NCBI GenBank assembly: GCA_030141605.1
Contig: JAQGDQ010000460.1
Coordinates: 118,238-182,237 of the forward strand
Source of the DNA: Tubiluchus corallicola
Taxonomy: Eukaryota > Priapulida > Priapulimorpha > Priapulimorphida > Tubiluchidae
Reading direction: 5' to 3'
DNA length: 64,000 bases
Shown here in pieces: positions 56,501 to 63,965 of this stretch; position 1 is the stretch's first letter; every line of letters starts with the position of its first letter. The translations under genes and the position numbers were made by a program. The notes below the pieces were generated by a model. The model worked only from the letters and a program-made list of their open reading frames with translations, did not search any database and had not been told where the DNA came from.

Positions 56501-59500
56501 AATCAATTGTGTGGAGTTATTTGAGTCAATTGCAGACAGTTTTTATATACTTTTGCATAGGAGCGGCCAGTACTTAGGTGTTTTTGACACAAAATTAGGT
56601 ATCATGTATCCTTGATAGTTGGGTATTTTTAATTATGCATGAAACAAAGTAATTGATATTTTAAATCCACTTAGAGGCTTTCTATGGTCACAAAATTGCA
56701 ATTTATTGCTGGCTCCAAGGGGGCTTTGCCCCTCATCTCCATTGGGGGCCTAGGCAGCCCCAAAACCTCTGGCCTGTTTCAGAGTTTTTTGCAATTTGTC
56801 ATTCTCATCCCTGCTTTAATCACAACATATGAAGTGTTAAATAAACTATACTTTTATTTGTTGTTATTATTTTCTAGCCGAACTGAAGTAAAACGAATTA
56901 CGGAAATTTACACAAGAATGTTCATGGACCCACACAGCAAGGTAAGATCAGTATTATGTAACAGTCAAGATGGCGTTCATGGACCCACACAGCAAGGTAA
57001 GATCAGTATCATGTAACAGTCAAGATGGTGTTCATGGACCCACACAGCAAGGTAAGATCAGTATCATGTAACACTCAAGATGGCGTTCATGGACCCACAC
57101 AGCAAGGTAAGATCAGTATCATGTAACACTCAAGATGGCGTTCATGGACCCACACAGCAAGGTAAGATCAGTATCATGTAACACTCAAGATGGCGTTCAT
57201 GGACCCACACAGCAAGGTAAGATCAGTATCATGTAACACTCAAGATGGCGTTCATGGACCCACACAGCAAGGTAAGATCAGTATCATGTAACAGTCAAGA
57301 TGGCGTTCATGGACCCACACAGCAAGGTAAGATCAGTATCATGTAACAGTCAAGATGGCGTTCATGGACCCACACAGCAAGGTAAGATCAGTATCATGTA
57401 ACACTCAAGATGGCGTTCATGGACCCACACAGCAAGGTAAGATCAGTATCATGTAACAGTCAAGATGGCGTTCATGGACCCACACAGCAAGGTAAGATCA
57501 GTATCATGTAACACTCAAGATGGCGTTCATGGACCCACACAGCAAGGTAAGATCAGTATTATGTAACACTCAAGATGGCGTTCATGGACCCACACAGCAA
57601 GGTAAGATCAGTATCATGTAACACTCAAGATGGCGTTCATGGACCCACACAGCAAGGTAAGATCAGTATTATGTAACACTCAAGATGGCGTTCATGGACC
57701 CACACAGCAAGGTAAGATCAGTATCATGTAACACTCAAGATGGCGTTCATGGACCCACACAGCAAGGTAAGATCAGTATCATGTAACACTCAAGATGGCG
57801 TTCATGGACCCACACAGCAAGGTAAGATCAGTATTATGTAACAGTCAAGATGGCGTTCATGGACCCACACAGCAAGGTAAGATCAGTATCATGTAACACT
57901 CAAGATGGCGTTCATGGACCCACACAGCAAGGTAAGATCAGTATTATGTAACACTCAAGATGGTGTTCATGGACCCACACAGCAAGGTAAGATCAGTATT
58001 ATGTAACAGTCAAGATGGTGTTCATGGACCCACACAGCAAGGTAAGATCAGTATTATGTAACAGTCAAGATGGCGTTCATGGACCCACACAGCAAGGTAA
58101 GATCAGTATCATGTAACACTCAAGATGGCGTTCATGGACCCACACAGCAAGGTAAGATCAGTATTATGTAACACTCAAGATGGCGTTCATGGACCCACAC
58201 AGCAAGGTAAGATCAGTATCATGTAACACTCAAGATGGCGTTCATGGACCCACACAGCAAGGTAAGATCAGTATCATGTAACAGTCAAGATGGCGTTCAT
58301 GGACCCACACAGCAAGGTAAGATCAGTATTATGTAACAGTCAAGATGGCGTTCATGGACCCACACAGCAAGGTAAGATCAGTATCATGTAACACTCAAGA
58401 TGGCGTTCATGGACCCACACAGCAAGGTAAGATCAGTATCATGTAACAGTCAAGATGGCGTTCGTGGACCCACACAGCAAGGTAAGATCAGTATTATGTA
58501 ACACTCAAGATGGTGTTGTTGACGGCGGTCTGTTCCGCATGACGTTGCATTTGTTACAAGGGTCATCTGATGAGGATAACATTTTTCTCTATGATCTTAA
58601 CATCAAATGTTTGAACACAAGCATGCTCAGTGCAAATTTGTGGTTTATGTGAAGCAAAAGTGTCAAAATTAACTGACCCATTCAAGAGCTGAGACTTGCG
58701 ACTTAGTAAGCCTGATGTTTTACGATAAGATGAAATTTATCATATAAAATAAGTGTTTTAAATTTGTGTACAGTCTAGCCTCGTTATCTCACCCCTCGTT
58801 ATGCCGCCAAACTCGTCTCTCGCCATAGAAAGTACCAGGACGGATTTCCTGCTTTGATATTTACCTCGTTAAGTCGCCACCCTCGCTTCTCGCCCTCGCC
58901 ACGTCATGCTAGGATGAGTGCTTATGTAAACTATATTCGTTATGTCGCCAAACAGACAAACTCAGAGGTGAATCGATCAATACATATACTTATACTTGAA
59001 CAGTCTGACAGAGTCACACGCGACGATATTCAAGGATATTTAAACGTTGTGTTGACTGCTTGCGTGTATCATCAATGAAACAGTCGTCTCTTCTGAATTA
59101 TTTCAGTCGTCAGTAACTCATTTGTGAACATTTCTAAATCTTTTGCTAAGTTTATTGCATTTCAGTGTATACTCGAAAAAGGTTTTTTTAAATAAAAAAA
59201 TAACATTCTAAGAAATTTCTATGACATTTTTTCATTTCTGATTTAATGTTGATTGGTATCCTAATGCGAAATATATTTTATATGTACGTAGAGGAACACT
59301 ATGTTAATCAACTATTATGTATATACATATAGACTAACTTTGTTATATTCCCGTTATCTCGCCATACTCGCCTCTCGCCAAAAATTTGCCCTAGACGGAC
59401 AGTGGCGAGATAACGAGGCTAGACTATATTAAAATTCAGCCAAACTTTTACTCCAGTTTTTGAAAGGAACATTTTTCGGGTCGGAAATCGTTTCCGTTGC

Positions 59501-60066
59501 TCCGTTCTTAAGAGCAAAATTATGTTAATTATCCACACTTGTTACAGGTATTTAGCATGTTCTTGGACACGGTCACAGATTTTGTACAGGTGTACAAAAA
59601 CGAGCTTCACGATTGGCTGTACATTCTGATGACGCGTCTGTTCATGAAGACAGGTGCCGAGATGCTGGGTTCGGTGCATTCCAAGTGTCAACGTTGTCTA
59701 GATGTAGTAAAGTTAGTATCGTGCTGTTTTTGTTTGTTCAAGTTTCAATTAGAATTGAAAATACGAACACAGGTCCAGAAATCAGATTCTTTTTTATTAA
59801 TTTGTCAGTGTGATTGATGTGTTGATGTTGAAACATTGTATGTCATATCAGGGCCGGCCTTAAGCATAGGCAAACTAGGCAATTGCCTAGGGCCTCACCC
59901 TCCAGGGGGGCCTGACGCCGAGGTAACATTTTTTTGCTTTATGCGAACATACTGCCTCTCTCTCTTGTATGTATGTATGTATGTATGTACGTAAATGCCA
60001 AATAGAGTAATCTCTCTCCCTCTTTCCCTCCCTCCCTCACTCACTCACTCTCTCTCTCTTGCTTTC

Positions 60067-60146
<80 letters not shown>

Positions 60147-60196
60147 CTCTCTCTCTCTTGCTCTCTCTCTCTCTTGCTTTCTTTTCCCTCTCTCTC

Positions 60197-60227
<31 letters not shown>

Positions 60228-63131
60228 TGCTCTCTCTCTCTCTCTCTCTGGTAAATTGCGTAATTTTATTTTTTTCGTATTTATTTTTTATTTTTCTATT
60301 TCATTTGGGGCCACCAAGTTTGCTTCGCCTAGGGCCTCCAATTACCTAAGGCCGGCCCTGTGTCATATAACTGCTTGAAACAAAGTTGTTATAAGCTTAA
60401 AAAGCCAAGAGATAAACCAGGATTCATGGACATTTAGTGATTATTCATTGTATAATATAACAAATGGAAGCAAAACAAACCTGTGGTATTTAAATGTCGC
60501 TTAACAAAGATTCTAAGAACACCTTTAATCGAAGTGAAGGTCACAGAGGTGCTTAAAGTTGAAGGTCAAACTTTTCACTTGCAAGAAATTGTAGGGTTTA
60601 TCACGAATCAGAGCCGATTAGGTAGACAATAAGATTTTGCTGTATATAAGTCAAAGGGTTAATGAGGCAGAGCAGATTGAGGTATTTTGTACAAGTGTGA
60701 CTATGGCTTCTTTGCAAGACACGGTCTGTTTGTTAGACTAGAGCAGCAGCTGTTTGGTATTTTTAAACATGATAAAGACAGGTATGTTCTTAGCTCCTTT
60801 TATATAATGTAGTCTTTTGACCTAAATTAATAATTTGACCATTATTGCAGTCTACACCTGTGAAAAATGCTCACTTTTTCAGAAGTTTGTGGGAGAGACA
60901 TCGGCCTGGTTCTTAATTTGTTGATTAGAATTAAACAAATACGTGGGAGTGTATATAGTCTAATTTGTTTTTATAGAAAAAGGTGCATAAAGCTTAAGTT
61001 TACGAGTTTTTAATTAAAATGGTTTACTGCTATTGAAATATATAAGTTAGATTAATTCTTGACTTTTAATAAAAACCGCACGACTATTTGATTAAAAGAG
61101 TGGCCACCCAAAATATAATTTATTGCAACTTACATGATTTGGCGCATTTACATTATTACTTTCTATCACAGCAGGACAACCAATTATAGATAATTATTCA
61201 CTTTATCGCATAGTTAGTACAATAAACACAGAGTACTAATGCTAGATATATAACGCGCAAATCAGCACATAACTATAAAAAAGTATTGAAAAGAGGAAAA
61301 AATAACCTAACGAATTAGGCGCATCGTATGACATTTGCTTGTAGGAATAGCAAGCGTCAAATGGTCGCCTGTACAAGGGTGACGAAGGAATTTATAACTT
61401 TAGAATGAAGCCCGTATAAATAATTCAAGGTTAACCTAATTGAACGACTCTAAGTAGATTTGCAAAGGTTGTAGGAACCGGAATAAACTAGTTTGCGATG
61501 CTGTAAATGAAAGGTCTAACAGCAGAGTAGAACTCAATCACGGGAATCCGTGACGACATCATCACTATTATTAATTTTTGCTTCATTGTCCTCTGTGAGA
61601 ATGTTTTGTTCTGTGAAGTTTACTTGCATTGTTTCTATATTGCCAACAGTAGAACTTGTCAGTTTTGTAGTTTTTTAAGCTATAATGCTTTTTTGCTGCT
61701 AGAAATTGTGATTGCAATCATGTTTACGACAAACGTTTCTTATTATCAGTAGGTGGTAATATAGTGATTAAAATTTTGTATTTTCATTACAGGGAGTCGT
61801 TTCCCTTTGATCAGCAGTTTCTTGTCATTATGAAGTTCATCACCGATCAGACACAAACACCAAATCTCAAGGTATAAAAATTGAAGCTTCTGCATTATTT
61901 GCACTTGCGTATAGACAGGCGTAGAGCGCGGGCTTCGCCATTAGACAGTTTGATGTACTTCTAACAGCTCTTCCCAGAATTCACTGCCATGCGCTTCAGA
62001 CAGACGCGAGGTTCTTACGACGCGACTGTGATAATTAAATTGGAATAGGAAAAACATCGGAGACATTTTTTTCAGCGAATTTCAATTTGCAGTTTAACCC
62101 TTTCATACCCGTTTGTATCCCGTGGGATACGAGAATATTTTCTGCCTTTAAAGTTAACAAAATTTTAAAACTGACAGTTATTTGATCTGTTAATAGTTAT
62201 TTTGATTTAAGCCAATAACAATAGACTAAAAATGGTGATAAAATGGCAAACTAGAAAATCTACATAACATAAAAAACTGCTCAAGGTACAGTACTTTAGA
62301 GACGACTTTGTACAGATCAGCATAGCGTGTATACTAAATGTCTTAAATACTTTAAAAAATTATCAGCAGTTGCAAAATGAAGCACATTTTATGCTTCCAT
62401 TGAATCCCAATGTATCCCATTGGATACAGGCTATATTTAGCACGCGGGCACAGGTAGAAAAAATAATTATGTGTAAACAAGATGGACATACTGAACAAAA
62501 TACCAAGCCAAAAATTTTTTTCTTATTAAAAAACTAATTTGGGACTAGTCAAGATTTTATCATGTACATTTGTTCGCATGAATTTTGTGATATGGATATT
62601 TCCTATTCATTTATATTTTCGTCAATAATTGGATAAACAAATGCATCGAAGGGTAGCTTTAATTTATATATACGTACTACATTTATTTGCACATACAGGT
62701 AAAAGTAGGCGTATTGAACTACCTATTGAACATCTTGGATCGTATGCAGTCAGAAGAGTTCACGAATAGTAGCGACACACGACTAGCAGTGTCCCGTATT
62801 ATCACTTGGACAACGGAACCCAAATCGAGCGAAGTCAGAAAAGTACGTACTGCCTATTTGTTGTGCAATACTAAACTTTTATTAGTTTTTTTTAATTTTT
62901 TGTTATAAGAATAATTTTTTATTTACTGGCACTGATTTATGGAAGATGTTGACATTTTAGAACACTTTGCTTACTGTATAATGTAAAGTTTGTTCCGTAA
63001 TTTTCTAGTTAGTTGTAGTAAGTAATTAGATTCTGTATTTTCAGCTGTCGCATATGACACTTATTGCTCTGTTCAATCTTAACACAGCTGAGTTCAGCAT
63101 GCTTTTATCCGTGTTACCAAAGGCTTATCAG
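38604..63131 (+). CDS. CLASP: CLASP microtubule plus-end protein (partial, 16 internal exons)
   Basis: CLIP-associating protein, a microtubule rescue factor and catastrophe suppressor acting at plus ends, kinetochores and the cell cortex. Sixteen exons join in frame over 2001 nt: most of TOG2 (exons 1-5; SQVVRESCIT, NKFDHFAD, IPNSAKVMASSGV, WPTHALERHI), a Ser/Arg-rich linker (exons 5-10) with an SxIP-type EB1-binding site (RRSGIPRSTGTSRDNSP) and the RRRYDNNYHSDDESE block, then TOG3 (exons 11-16; SNWSERKEGL, FSMFLDTVTDFVQVY, TQTPNLK, LAVSRIITWTTEPKSSEVRK). All splice phases agree. TOG1, TOG4 and the C-terminal CLIP-binding region lie outside: exon 1 starts at a normal acceptor inside TOG2, and the gene continues right of the window. 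Human CLASP1 and CLASP2 have the same order. The gene symbol is given at family level. Confidence 0.95.
38770..39290. repeat. (TCA)n-rich compound microsatellite
   Basis: About 500 bp of interrupted TCA/CAT with repeated CATTTTCATCATCGTCAACA phrases, in CLASP intron 1. His/Ser/Ile and Met/Asp frames over it are artefacts. Confidence 0.95.
39542..39841. repeat. Tandem duplication of about 150 bp
   Basis: Two consecutive copies (about 39542-39691 and 39695-39841) share CAAAAGCACAAT, TAGTAAGAAT-CATTTTG and CCTGTATCTCTTCCCTTTTC. The second copy is continuous with the LINE remnant to the right, so the duplication covers the LINE 3' end. Confidence 0.75.
39640..40076 (-). mobile_element. LINE ORF2 C-terminal remnant (CCHC finger)
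   Basis: On the - strand the frame reads EKGRYQK, ISARQRICKMCEMNQVED, then HFCVTCPAYQNERKLV and a diverged tail (INGLNDVEMRNLVINFIYD). The C-x2-C ... H-x4-C motif with CPAY is the zinc-knuckle ending found in many LINE reverse transcriptases. Two stops and one frameshift show it is dead. The 26-bp minisatellite begins exactly inside this coding sequence. Confidence 0.65.
40077..40822. repeat. 26-bp minisatellite, 28 copies plus a shortened one
   Basis: Unit TATCCAATGTATTAATGAGA + AGTTGG repeats with exact 26-bp spacing from 40077 to 40804, then one 18-bp remnant copy. Units differ by single substitutions only. Located in CLASP intron 1 and derived from the adjoining LINE remnant. Confidence 0.97.
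40830..41567. other. CLASP intron 1, 3' part
   Basis: No element or gene recognised besides the TTTACTTCTTTGTGTAG acceptor of the next exon. Confidence 0.3.
41568..41703 (+). CDS. CLASP: CLASP exon 2 (TOG2)
   Basis: Encodes FLATQMGNKFDHFADALF, SSLVALIPNSAKVMASSGV and IALRFIIQ; strongest CLASP signature in TOG2. Donor CAG|GTAAGC. Confidence 0.96.
42120..42190 (+). CDS. CLASP: CLASP exon 3 (TOG2)
   Basis: 71 nt, acceptor TTCTTTTACAG, donor AG|GTATAT. Encodes HTLSPKLVPLLVSQLSSKSK and EIR. Confidence 0.93.
42311..42772. mobile_element. hAT-like MITE, 462 bp
   Basis: Termini CAGGGATGAGAAT at both ends in inverted orientation; the interior closely matches 56290-56813 (TACGCGGAATTCC, AGACCAGTAGTGCCATTTTT, TTTGTTTACATCACGTA). 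The target duplication is not preserved here. CLASP intron 3. Confidence 0.8.
42912..43360. mobile_element. pogo/Tc1-like MITE, 449 bp
   Basis: Termini CAGTCAACCCTCGTTAAACC and (right, reverse-complemented) CAGTCGACCCTTGTTAAACC with TA on both sides. The frame 43115-43363 inside it is not transposase. CLASP intron 3. Confidence 0.88.
43700..43975. repeat. 92-93-bp tandem repeat, 3 copies
   Basis: The phrase CATCATGTCTACTAACCC recurs at 43749, 43842 and 43934 with CTTCTTCCTATCCC and TTTCATTCACTCATTC in each unit. The frame at 43753-44088 is a repeat artefact. Confidence 0.9.
43976..44150 (+). mobile_element. LINE 3'-end-like segment
   Basis: Ends TGGAGTGAAATAAATTGATT GATTTGATTTGA, i.e. a polyadenylation-like motif and a short (ATTG/ATTTG) tail as in CR1-like non-LTR elements. 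No coding part recognised. Confidence 0.4.
44298..44435 (+). CDS. CLASP: CLASP exon 4 (TOG2)
   Basis: Encodes QCAEMLDQMLHTWPTHALER, HIAALQEAIKKGISDADPDA and RVHSR; acceptor CTTTATTTTTAG, donor CG|GTAATA. Noticeably GC-richer than the flanks, as expected for a constrained exon. Confidence 0.96.
44538..44700 (-). mobile_element. (AAT)n microsatellite with LINE 3'-UTR-like flank
   Basis: AAT repeats (44538-44583), followed on the right by sequence that on the - strand reads GGGCAGCTGACTAGATGACC and runs into the repeat, like a retroelement 3' end with a simple-repeat tail. CLASP intron 4. Confidence 0.4.
45051..45313 (+). CDS. CLASP: CLASP exon 5 (end of TOG2, linker)
   Basis: AFWGFADHFKDQADRLLQSL completes TOG2 (human: YWGF-HF). 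A Ser-rich disordered linker follows (GELSNSSSTNSLSSAGRVSS, SASRRPRGSSTSRTIGSP). Donor TATG|GTAATT. Confidence 0.95.
45599..45733 (+). CDS. CLASP: CLASP exon 6 (linker)
   Basis: Encodes MVRAPRSNSAIDASAVQRAR and VRAGGVGSRFEKTSNYSSL; corresponds to the RSRSDID-AAA segment of vertebrate CLASPs. Acceptor ATGCGTAG is pyrimidine-poor. Confidence 0.9.
46259..46312 (+). CDS. CLASP: CLASP exon 7 (linker, 54 nt)
   Basis: Encodes RSAKQDERGRSKASHSQ, matching the GRSRAKVVSQSQ region of vertebrate CLASPs. 54 nt and symmetric phase 1, so it could be skipped without a frameshift (alternative exon candidate). Confidence 0.9.
46729..46944 (+). CDS. CLASP: CLASP exon 8 (SxIP linker)
   Basis: 216 nt, phase 1 on both sides. 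Ser/Arg-rich; contains RRSGIPRSTGTSRDNSPNRL, the EB1-family-binding SxIP motif with basic flanks and the conserved CLASP SR-x-SP tail. Donor AAAA|GTGAGT. Confidence 0.93.
46978..47170. repeat. 25-bp minisatellite, about 7.7 copies
   Basis: Unit TTGAATATGTGATCCTAGCT + GATCC, single substitutions only, starting 34 bp after the exon 8 donor in CLASP intron 8. Confidence 0.97.
47255..47480 (-). mobile_element. Non-LTR 3'-end-like segment
   Basis: AAGTCATAAGTCATAAGTCA followed by TTTATTTCACATTACACATT looks like a reverse-oriented retroelement tail plus 3' UTR. No coding part. The remainder of intron 8 (to 48072) shows nothing recognisable. Confidence 0.4.
48073..48155 (+). CDS. CLASP: CLASP exon 9 (linker)
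   Basis: Encodes PSGNANVLAQRELIPGKESE and TALHDAL, matching the DVEEAVADAL segment of vertebrate CLASPs. Acceptor TTTTTTATTTAG, donor CTG|GTAAGC. Confidence 0.92.
48311..48802. mobile_element. hAT (Charlie-like) MITE, 492 bp
   Basis: Termini CAGGGGTGTGCAAATT in inverted orientation, perfect 8-bp duplication ATTTAACC (48303-48310 and 48803-48810). GCGGGCCGC-rich ends as in Charlie-type hAT elements. The copy at 63157-63656 is in the opposite orientation. CLASP intron 9. Confidence 0.93.
49340..49400. repeat. Perfect 25-bp inverted repeat (hairpin)
   Basis: Arms 49340-49364 and 49376-49400 are exact reverse complements with an 11-bp loop ATATAGATATA. Preceded by GTAATAATAAACTTTATTG, like a retroelement tail junction. 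In CLASP intron 9. Confidence 0.85.
49401..50082. other. CLASP intron 9, plain stretch
   Basis: AT-rich, no exon or element recognised. Confidence 0.3.
50085..50332. mobile_element. MITE with sub-terminal repeats, 248 bp
   Basis: Termini TAGGTTTTACATGTCAAATG and (reverse-complemented right end) TAGGTTTTACAAGTCAAATG flanked by TA. The interior repeats the TCAAATGTAGAC motif on both strands at least six times. Superfamily unassigned. It ends 41 bp before the next exon. Confidence 0.8.
50374..50490 (+). CDS. CLASP: CLASP exon 10 (linker)
   Basis: 117 nt, phase 0. Encodes TRKGAGRRRYDNNYHSDDES, ETSSICSERSFGSYTRGSD; vertebrate CLASPs have ARRRYESYG-HSDDD-SDASSACSERS here. Acceptor CTTGTTTGCAG, donor GAT|GTAAGT. 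Confidence 0.96.
50491..51780. other. CLASP intron 10, 5' part
   Basis: No exon seen. 50670-50720 has an imperfect short repeat (CGTGATCTGTGATCC, AATGCGTGATG). Confidence 0.35.
51785..54382. repeat. 68-bp minisatellite, about 38 copies
   Basis: Unit contains GCTAGCTGTGGCAAGACAAC, GCATGCACGGGGTTGCATGC and TACAAATACCTTAGCAACCA. Most copies are 68 bp; three (near 53475, 53866, 54115) lack about 20 bp. Marker variants recur 815 bp apart (52261 and 53076), i.e. twelve units minus one base, showing higher-order duplication. In CLASP intron 10. Confidence 0.97.
54383..55215. other. CLASP intron 10, between repeats
   Basis: AT-rich; the frame at 54814-55077 lacks exon borders or family similarity and is not called. 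Confidence 0.3.
55216..55606. mobile_element. PIF/Harbinger-like MITE, 391 bp
   Basis: Termini TGGCTCATTCACATTAGCGA and (right end reverse-complemented) TGGCGCGTTCATACTAGCGA with a TTA target duplication on both sides (55213-55215, 55607-55609). The interior has an imperfect tandem duplication of about 110 bp (GTGTTCAGACTAGA ... GTTACTCTCCGACA). Confidence 0.8.
55857..55960 (+). CDS. CLASP: CLASP exon 11 (start of TOG3)
   Basis: Encodes DISEIVHSCASSNWSERKEG and LIAIQNLCRLPKPLK, aligned with EVLNRCASSNWSERKEGL of human CLASP. Donor TTAA|GTAAGT. Confidence 0.96.
56290..56813. mobile_element. hAT-like MITE, 524 bp
   Basis: Second copy of 42311-42772 with CAGGGATGAGAAT termini and a near-perfect 8-bp duplication (GTTTAATC / CTTTAATC). 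It carries an extra block near 56690-56750 absent from the other copy. CLASP intron 11, ending 64 bp before exon 12. Confidence 0.88.
56878..56941 (+). CDS. CLASP: CLASP exon 12 (TOG3)
   Basis: 64 nt; acceptor TTATTTTCTAG, donor AAG|GTAAGA. Encodes RTEVKRITEIYTRMFMDPHS K, equivalent to ELKRLCEIFTRMFADPHGK of human CLASP. Its last 21 bases and its splice donor are the seed of the 55-bp array that follows. Confidence 0.96.
56921..58515 (+). repeat. 55-bp minisatellite built from a coding exon end and its splice donor, 29 copies
   Basis: Exact 55-bp spacing from 56921 (inside CLASP exon 12) to the last unit at 58461. Each unit holds the 3' end of exon 12 (TTCATGGACCCACACAGCAA G), the donor GTAAGATCAG and the first intron bases to ATGGCG. 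Variation is limited to a few positions (ATT/ATC, CAGT/CACT, GGCG/GGTG, one CGTGG in the last copy). No indels. Only the first donor keeps the CLASP frame into the next exon. Confidence 0.98.
58771..59426. mobile_element. pogo/Tc1-like MITE, 656 bp
   Basis: Termini CAGTCTAGCCTCGTTATCTC and (right, reverse-complemented) TAGTCTAGCCTCGTTATCTC, TA on both sides. It also has internal CTCGTTATGCCGCC and CTCGTTAAGTCGCC repeats of the terminus. The frame at 58854-59078 is not transposase. CLASP intron 12. Confidence 0.88.
59548..59711 (+). CDS. CLASP: CLASP exon 13 (TOG3)
   Basis: Encodes VFSMFLDTVTDFVQVYKNEL, HDWLYILMTRLFMKTGAEML and GSVHSKCQRCLDVV, close to human CLASP (VFSMFLETLVDFIQVHKDDL). Donor AAA|GTTAGT is weaker than the others. 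Confidence 0.97.
59849..60360. mobile_element. hAT-like MITE, 512 bp, with a CT microsatellite inside
   Basis: Termini CAGGGCCGGCCTTAAGCATA / CAGGGCCGGCCTTAGGTAAT with perfect 8-bp duplication TGTCATAT (59841-59848 and 60361-60368). The interior is a (CT)n tract at about 60010-60250 that yields Leu/Ser-only frames. CLASP intron 13. Confidence 0.93.
60369..61792. other. CLASP intron 13, remainder
   Basis: No exon, RNA gene or mobile element recognised. Confidence 0.3.
61793..61871 (+). CDS. CLASP: CLASP exon 14 (TOG3)
   Basis: Encodes ESFPFDQQFLVIMKFITDQT and QTPNLK, matching ESFPNDLQFNILMRFTVDQT of human CLASP. Acceptor TTTTCATTACAG, donor AAG|GTATAA. Confidence 0.97.
61872..62698. other. 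CLASP intron 14
   Basis: No exon. 62095-62140 (TTAACCCTTTCATACCCG) looks like one end of a piggyBac-type element (TTAA then CCCTTT), but a matching second end was not found. Confidence 0.3.
62699..62842 (+). CDS. CLASP: CLASP exon 15 (TOG3)
   Basis: 144 nt, phase 0. Encodes VKVGVLNYLLNILDRMQSEE and RLAVSRIITWTTEPKSSEVR, nearly identical to vertebrate CLASP at the latter. Donor AAA|GTACGT. Confidence 0.97.
63045..63131 (+). CDS. CLASP: CLASP exon 16 (TOG3)
   Basis: 87 nt, phase 0. Encodes LSHMTLIALFNLNTAEFSML and LSVLPKAYQ (human: LISLFELNTPEFTMLLGALPK). Donor CAG|GTAAGT. The gene continues beyond the window. Confidence 0.96.
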
Positions 63132-63156
63132 GTAAGTGTTTTAGCACGTTTTAAAC

Positions 63157-63656
63157 GAGGGGTGTGCAAATTGCGGCCCGCGGACCACTTGCGGCCCGCC
63201 GAGAGAATTTGTGTGGCCCACGAAGAGATTTGTCAACCTAATGAAAGTGCAGCCCGGGCGATTAATTGAGTGTATCCAACTGAAGTCCGTGCCACGATCC
63301 CAAAGATAGTGCGGGTAGTTTTTTCTACTAGATCGGATGCCATTAACCCTTACAAGATGGTTGTAGCTTAATGTCACTGTACTACACAGACTGTGTGATA
63401 CAAATTACTAATATGCATTGTAATGAAATTACCACTATCTGTCGTGAAAGTAGAAACATATGGTTTGTAATATAAATTTTAATAACTTCTACAATAGTTT
63501 CTTGAGTGTAGTAGTAATGATGTATGCAGGTCGGATGCAAAAAAATCGTTATTAGGCCTTTCTGTACTTGGCTCCTTGATCAAACTGCCTGTGACCCGCA
63601 GGAATTGCGGGAAAGTTTAATGTGGCCCAGCTAGTCAGATAATTTGCACACCCCTA
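63157..63656. mobile_element. hAT (Charlie-like) MITE, 500 bp, inverted copy
   Basis: Termini GAGGGGTGTGCAAATTGCGG and AATTTGCACACCCCTA (one base worn at each tip), perfect 8-bp duplication TTTTAAAC (63149-63156 and 63657-63664). Reverse-complement relative of 48311-48802. It starts 25 bp after the exon 16 donor. Confidence 0.92.
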
Positions 63657-63828
63657 TTTTAAACAAACGTGTTCACATATTGGTAGAAGTCTGTTATCTA
63701 AATGTTTAATCTTTATTAATAAAAGTTTGTTATAAAAGAATGATTTTTCCTGTCACTTCTGCTTTATTCTTTTTTTGACAACCCTGGTAAGTGGCTAACT
63801 GAAAAGCGCAGTCTCTCGTTAAGTTTAG

Positions 63829-63965
63829 AGGTGGGGATGAATGGCTAAGTGGTTACGGCATCATGCTCTGCGACTGAAGTTAAGAATGATGACGAGACTG
63901 GTTAGTAAGTGGATTGTTCGACTGCTTCAGTTTTCGTTCCGGGCATACCGTAATGTGATCTGTGG
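63829..63965 (+). mobile_element. tRNA-derived SINE-like copy D
   Basis: GGGATGAATGGCTAAGTGG (A-box-like), CTCTGCGACTGAAGTTAAG shared with 11683-11870. It lies far from the GPCR cluster, showing the family is dispersed. Confidence 0.5.

Noticed and set aside
56921-58515. CRISPR-like array of regular repeats
   Set aside because: Units are directly contiguous 55-bp tandem copies without unique spacers, seeded by a eukaryotic coding exon; the same holds for the 26-, 25- and 68-bp arrays.
56921-58515. Recursive (ratchet) splicing sites AG|GTAAG in every unit
   Set aside because: The bases before each AAG|GTAAG are CACACAGC, not a pyrimidine tract, so they are unlikely to work as acceptors; I keep only the donor interpretation.
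58854-59078. 74-codon frame in CLASP intron 12
   Set aside because: Inside a pogo-like MITE; no DDE, helix-turn-helix or CENP-B-like signature.
59995-60378. Leu/Ser-rich frames
   Set aside because: A CT microsatellite inside a hAT MITE.
62095-62140. piggyBac element starting with TTAACCCTTT
   Set aside because: Only one end-like motif is present; no inverted partner with TTAA was found, so it is not called.
63054-63377. Read-through frames after CLASP exon 16
   Set aside because: They run past the exon 16 donor into the Charlie-like MITE.
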